Shown here piece by piece: positions 7,501 to 8,796 of a stretch of 8,796 bases of DNA (positions within the stretch are counted from its first letter, which is position 1; the number at the start of each line of letters is the position of its first letter). Where the stretch lies: the NCBI GenBank assembly GCA_905215795.1, contig CAJMRV010000071.1, positions 1 to 8,796 on the forward strand, given 5' to 3'. The DNA comes from an uncultured bacterium (GTDB lineage: Bacteria; Pseudomonadota; Gammaproteobacteria; Burkholderiales; Burkholderiaceae_F). The notes beneath the pieces are model-generated. The model had not been told where the DNA came from. It did not search any database and was given only the letters and a program-made list of their open reading frames with translations. Position numbers and translations under genes: made by a program.

Positions 7501-7586
7501 GCTCCCGGTGCCGCCATGCGCTCATGCCCATGCCCAAGGAGGACACGAAGGAGCTCGCGGGACTTGTTTTCGGCGGGGCCGTCTGA
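4506..7586 (+). CDS. zorD: ZorD, Snf2-family helicase effector of Zorya
   Basis: This 1026-aa protein is the effector of type I Zorya, a Snf2/SWI2-type superfamily 2 ATPase reported to degrade phage DNA in E. coli. Residues 1 to ~460 are an N-terminal part without a motif I recognise. A Pro/Glu/Arg-rich linker runs from about 462 to 495. The ATPase core has all the main motifs: a Q-motif-like YPHQKECLKWL (534-544), Walker A DDMGLGKT (559-566, K565), Ia VVAPLGLLSNW (591-601), II DEAQ (669-672), III TGTPIEN (697-703), V SGRAAGVGL (926-934) and VI DRAYRIGQ (959-966, R960 and R963 as likely arginine fingers). ERWWNPAVEDQ (946-956) is typical of bacterial Snf2 proteins. I see no separate nuclease motif. 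AGGAG at 4492-4496 is 9 nt before the ATG. It is the last gene of the operon; its length is close to that of known ZorD. Confidence 0.94.
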   Translation: MWSIFRKKSPESRPTAGFKCSRRDVPGVEAVRRALLSAVESRSEEGTDPLDGAYLSFLHLSRNERGFAIAYESEGRRLALDEWEHACPGGESLHAARLVLLVEEGLAVWDDEALEVLLPDITACRLETSFLEHLGAPAVSDVTLTVNWRGTPFSEDFDYRFRLLRNRCVLDRPVIDGMVVTIAGRDYMMECATYWAVELLTAFSRTTLKSAEGRNALWAQTTEVLEKTLLKNRLKQFQGDVRLKTASRISVIRDADGNLSPVLLRTKVRGDEEPEYVPLLNKLETASLIKYIDLPLDEVRSVPLGGASYVVLTPEIKRVFNVIREYRHRAPVEQAEFYDNPHRVLRRVFESEGLELPEDTLSCFVETPEFLSDRVKVFGVWTKENCQFIQPRPTSWFPEDRKIAVVIDDEYVWVDVEDIGRFVSRLEEADRTNVETIEWEGATYDITGIDVPGLGRTLRPLKDAPAAPASAGPEDGEPRRREESAPDESSGNEKVQFGPIIERNLHELKFVASRREHPGYDLPLEGPSGGFSLYPHQKECLKWLSTLWTEGYPGALLADDMGLGKTLQCLSFIEWLRINRDARGEHAPALVVAPLGLLSNWRNEGLRYYPGLGEPLLLDSTTLPAFMKLPVDERLTRIQAHEWVLTNYESVRSRLSMFTTTNWGVMVLDEAQKIKNPQALLTECIKSVKTDFVLAMTGTPIENSFTDLWSIMDTAVPGFLGALEEFSGRYCGEDVDDEEAGRELHLLLTGGEGTDGTPSGRPLDVRPLMLRRTKEDRLKAMPRKIEDVRRVVMSTKQAAHYHAVYNQCVAEESTNALEKLHRLTQAALSVQEMEPGTDLLEDPENDSARLSETFRILDEVKRAGEKAIVFVQHRAVQLALAKALEKRFGMDHRPGIINGNMKPEVRQQIVETFQNGPEGFDVLVLSGRAAGVGLTITAANHVIHLERWWNPAVEDQCSDRAYRIGQKKDVIIHIPLAVFGPGDEGSFDCKLHAYLDGKRSRCRHALMPMPKEDTKELAGLVFGGAV

Positions 7587-7598
7587 AGAAGACGGATC

Positions 7599-7621
7599 CC
7601 CCCGGCGTTTGAACGCGGGGG
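7599..7621 (+). terminator. Possible hairpin terminator after zorD
   Basis: CCCCC (7599-7603) and GCG (7605-7607) pair with CGC (7614-7616) and GGGGG (7617-7621), with one bulged G at 7604 and a TTTGAA loop. It begins 12 nt after the zorD stop. No T tract follows, so it may only pause transcription or protect the 3' end; readthrough into rpiA is possible. Confidence 0.4.
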
Positions 7622-7650
7622 TGGATGCTCCAGACCGGCGCGCGTCCCGA

Positions 7651-7656
7651 TATAAT
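7651..7656 (+). promoter_or_regulatory. Candidate -10 box of the rpiA promoter
   Basis: This is a perfect TATAAT hexamer 68 nt before the rpiA ATG, in otherwise GC-rich DNA. The hexamer 17 bp upstream (7628-7633) reads CTCCAG, a poor -35 match. It suggests that rpiA is transcribed on its own and not only from the zor operon. Confidence 0.55.
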
Positions 7657-7664
7657 GGGGCCGC

Positions 7665-7684
7665 GTCCTCCCCGAGCGGAGGAC
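7665..7684 (+). promoter_or_regulatory. 5'-leader hairpin of rpiA
   Basis: GTCCTCC (7665-7671) and GGAGGAC (7678-7684) are perfect 7-bp arms around the 6-nt loop CCGAGC. It begins 8 bp after the TATAAT box, so a transcript from that promoter would carry it at its very 5' end. GGAC at 7681-7684 can instead pair with GTCC at 7686-7689, a competing but very tight structure. It may stabilise the mRNA; regulation is speculative. Confidence 0.45.
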
Positions 7685-7724
7685 GGTCCCTATTTGAAAC
7701 GAACCCTTATTGAGAGTGAACGAG

Positions 7725-8387
7725 ATGGCATTGACACAGGCCGAATTGAAGAAGGAAGTGGCGAAACGAGCTTTGGATTACGTCGAGGACGGAAAGATCC
7801 TCGGCGTGGGGACCGGGTCGACGGTCGACCAGTTCATCGACCAGCTCCCGGGCATCCGCTCCAGGATCCCCGCCTGCGTCTCCTCGAGCAAGCGCTCCAC
7901 CGAACGCCTCGAGGCGCTCGGCTTCAAGGTCCTCGACATGAACGAGGTCGATGAGATCGGCGTCTACGTCGACGGTGCCGACGAGATCGATCCCGGCTTC
8001 TCGATGATCAAGGGCGGCGGCGGTGCGCTCACGCGTGAGAAGATCGTCGCCTCGATCTCCGGACGCTTCGTCTGCATCGCCGACCAGAGCAAGAAGGTCG
8101 AGGTGCTCGGCCGCTTCCCGCTGCCCGTCGAGGTGATCCCGATGGCCGCCAACGCCGTCAAGGCCCGCCTCGAGAAGCTCGGCGCCCGCGTCGTCAAGCG
8201 TGACTTCGTCACCGACAACGGCTGCTGGATCCTCGATGCCCACGGTCTTGAGATCACCGATCCGGCCGCGATGGAGGACCTGATCAACCAGTGGCCCGGC
8301 GTGGTCACGGTCGGCCTCTTCGCCCGCCGCGGCGCCGACGTGCTGCTCCTCGGGACGCAGGACGGCGTCAAGACCTTCGAGAAGTAA
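7725..8387 (+). CDS. rpiA: Ribose-5-phosphate isomerase A
   Basis: This 220-aa cytosolic enzyme interconverts ribose 5-phosphate and ribulose 5-phosphate in the non-oxidative pentose phosphate pathway. It aligns end to end with E. coli RpiA (219 aa). Visible motifs are the phosphate-binding GVGTGSTVDQFI (27-38), SSSKRSTE (53-60), YVDGADEID (81-89), IKGGGGALTREK (95-106) and the C-terminal GVVTVGLFARRGADV (192-206). The active-site set D83, D86, K96 and E105 corresponds to D81, D84, K94 and E103 of E. coli. ATG 7725 gives the standard N terminus; a TTG at 7710 would add five residues with no support from the family. The binding site GAGAG (7712-7716) is modest. It is intact and looks like ordinary host chromosome, marking the right edge of the defence locus. 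Confidence 0.97.
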   Translation: MALTQAELKKEVAKRALDYVEDGKILGVGTGSTVDQFIDQLPGIRSRIPACVSSSKRSTERLEALGFKVLDMNEVDEIGVYVDGADEIDPGFSMIKGGGGALTREKIVASISGRFVCIADQSKKVEVLGRFPLPVEVIPMAANAVKARLEKLGARVVKRDFVTDNGCWILDAHGLEITDPAAMEDLINQWPGVVTVGLFARRGADVLLLGTQDGVKTFEK

Positions 8388-8402
8388 GAACTCGAAACAA
8401 GA

Positions 8403-8428
8403 AAGGGCGTCCCTGCCGGGGCGCCCTT
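8403..8428. terminator. Bidirectional terminator between rpiA and yggX
   Basis: The arms AAGGGCGTCCC (8403-8413) and GGGGCGCCCTT (8418-8428) make an 11-bp stem with one G-T pair and a TGCC loop, 15 nt after the rpiA stop. Read on the + strand the tail is only TTGT. Read on the - strand the stem is followed by TTTCTTGTTT, a better T tract. So it fits a shared terminator that works more strongly for yggX. Confidence 0.75.
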
Positions 8429-8444
8429 GTCGCAATCCACGCCG

Positions 8445-8478
8445 GGGCGGAAGACTCCTTCAGAGGGTTCTTCCGCCC
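8445..8478. repeat. Second strong hairpin between rpiA and yggX
   Basis: GGGCGGAAGA (8445-8454) and TCTTCCGCCC (8469-8478) are perfect 10-bp arms around a 14-nt loop. There is no T tract on either side. It lies between the yggX stop (8507) and the terminator at 8403-8428, and could protect the yggX mRNA 3' end or assist termination from either side. Confidence 0.6.
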
Positions 8479-8506
8479 TGCGTCGTCATTCCCTCGCGGG
8501 AATCAC

Positions 8507-8782
8507 TCACTTCTTTTCAACGGGCCTGAAGCCTTCGGGCATCTCGACGCCCTCGCCGAAGAAGTAGCGCTCGCACTGCTTCTGAAGGAGCTGGCGGGCG
8601 GAGAGGTCGGCCAGGTTGAGGCCGTATTCGTTGACCATCATGGTCTGGAGGCGGGTCCAGTCGGCCCAGGCCTCCTTGCTGACGTTGAGCCAGAGGCGCT
8701 TGCCCAGTTCACCGGGGAACGGGGGGTAGTCGAGGCCTTCGGCTTCTTTCTTGAGTTTGACGCATTGAACGGTGCGGCTCAT
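8507..8782 (-). CDS. yggX: Probable Fe(II)-trafficking protein YggX
   Basis: This 91-aa cytosolic protein has exactly the length of E. coli YggX, with the family start MSRTVQC, the motif PGELGKRLW (23-31) and the stretch SKEAWADW (35-42). C7, the conserved cysteine of the family, is present. YggX is linked to iron handling and protection of iron-sulfur clusters against oxidative damage; its exact biochemical role is not settled. The gene is convergent with rpiA and stops 119 nt from the rpiA stop codon. The start is fixed by AGGAG 6 nt upstream. The family is found mainly in beta- and gammaproteobacteria, which helps place the organism. Confidence 0.96.
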   Translation of the reverse strand: MSRTVQCVKLKKEAEGLDYPPFPGELGKRLWLNVSKEAWADWTRLQTMMVNEYGLNLADLSARQLLQKQCERYFFGEGVEMPEGFRPVEKK

Positions 8783-8788
8783 GTGTGG

Positions 8789-8793
8789 CTCCT
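8789..8793 (-). promoter_or_regulatory. Ribosome binding site of yggX
   Basis: AGGAG on the - strand, 6 nt before the ATG at 8782-8780. The promoter must lie beyond the right edge of the window. Confidence 0.8.
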
Positions 8794-8796
8794 AAT

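Noticed and set aside
105..7674. Shared CCTCCCCG at 105-112 and 7667-7674 as attachment repeats flanking the operon
   Set aside because: Eight GC-rich bases are too short to separate from chance, and there is no integrase or tRNA nearby.
7710..7724. TTG 7710 as the start of rpiA
   Set aside because: ATG 7725 gives the N terminus expected from E. coli RpiA; the extra five residues have no family support.

Overview
The window carries a complete type I Zorya anti-phage defence operon, zorA-zorB-zorC-zorD (276-7586, + strand). Two ordinary housekeeping genes follow: rpiA (7725-8387, +) and, convergent to it, the Fe(II)-trafficking gene yggX (8507-8782, -). YggX is a beta/gammaproteobacterial family, and the DNA is visibly GC-rich with a strong preference for G or C at third codon positions. 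I therefore infer a high-GC proteobacterium, most likely a betaproteobacterium of the Burkholderiales. A Sutterellaceae-like gut genus is a guess from the look of RpiA/YggX, not something I could verify.

Layout: 1-275 is non-coding as far as I can see. It holds two inverted repeats, a perfect TATAAT box and a short 11-bp-period direct repeat, and so looks like the control region of the defence operon. The four zor genes are tightly packed: zorA-zorB are 13 nt apart, zorB-zorC overlap by 8 nt if zorC starts at the GTG at 3149, and zorC-zorD are 4 nt apart. They almost certainly form one transcript. The 138-nt gap 7587-7724 has a hairpin after zorD, then a separate TATAAT box and a 5'-leader hairpin for rpiA. 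The gap 8388-8506 between the convergent rpiA and yggX contains two strong hairpins.

How the genes work together (established for E. coli Zorya, transferred by homology): ZorA and ZorB form an inner-membrane, ion-driven motor of the MotAB/TolQR/ExbBD type. Its ZorB part binds peptidoglycan and its ZorA tail projects as a long coiled coil into the cytoplasm. It is thought to sense envelope disturbance during phage infection and to recruit ZorC (DNA-binding EH-signature protein) and ZorD (Snf2-type ATPase with DNA-degrading activity) to the incoming phage DNA. All key residues I could place are present here: ZorA T143/S180, ZorB D25, ZorC E385/H424, and the ZorD Walker A, DEAQ box and motif VI. 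The system therefore looks intact.

I found no second undescribed system. The parts most worth a second look are a 6 x 11-residue repeat in the ZorA tail, the compact ZorC that appears to end shortly after its EH motif, the weak ribosome binding site and repeat-rich control region of zorA, and the leader hairpin of rpiA.
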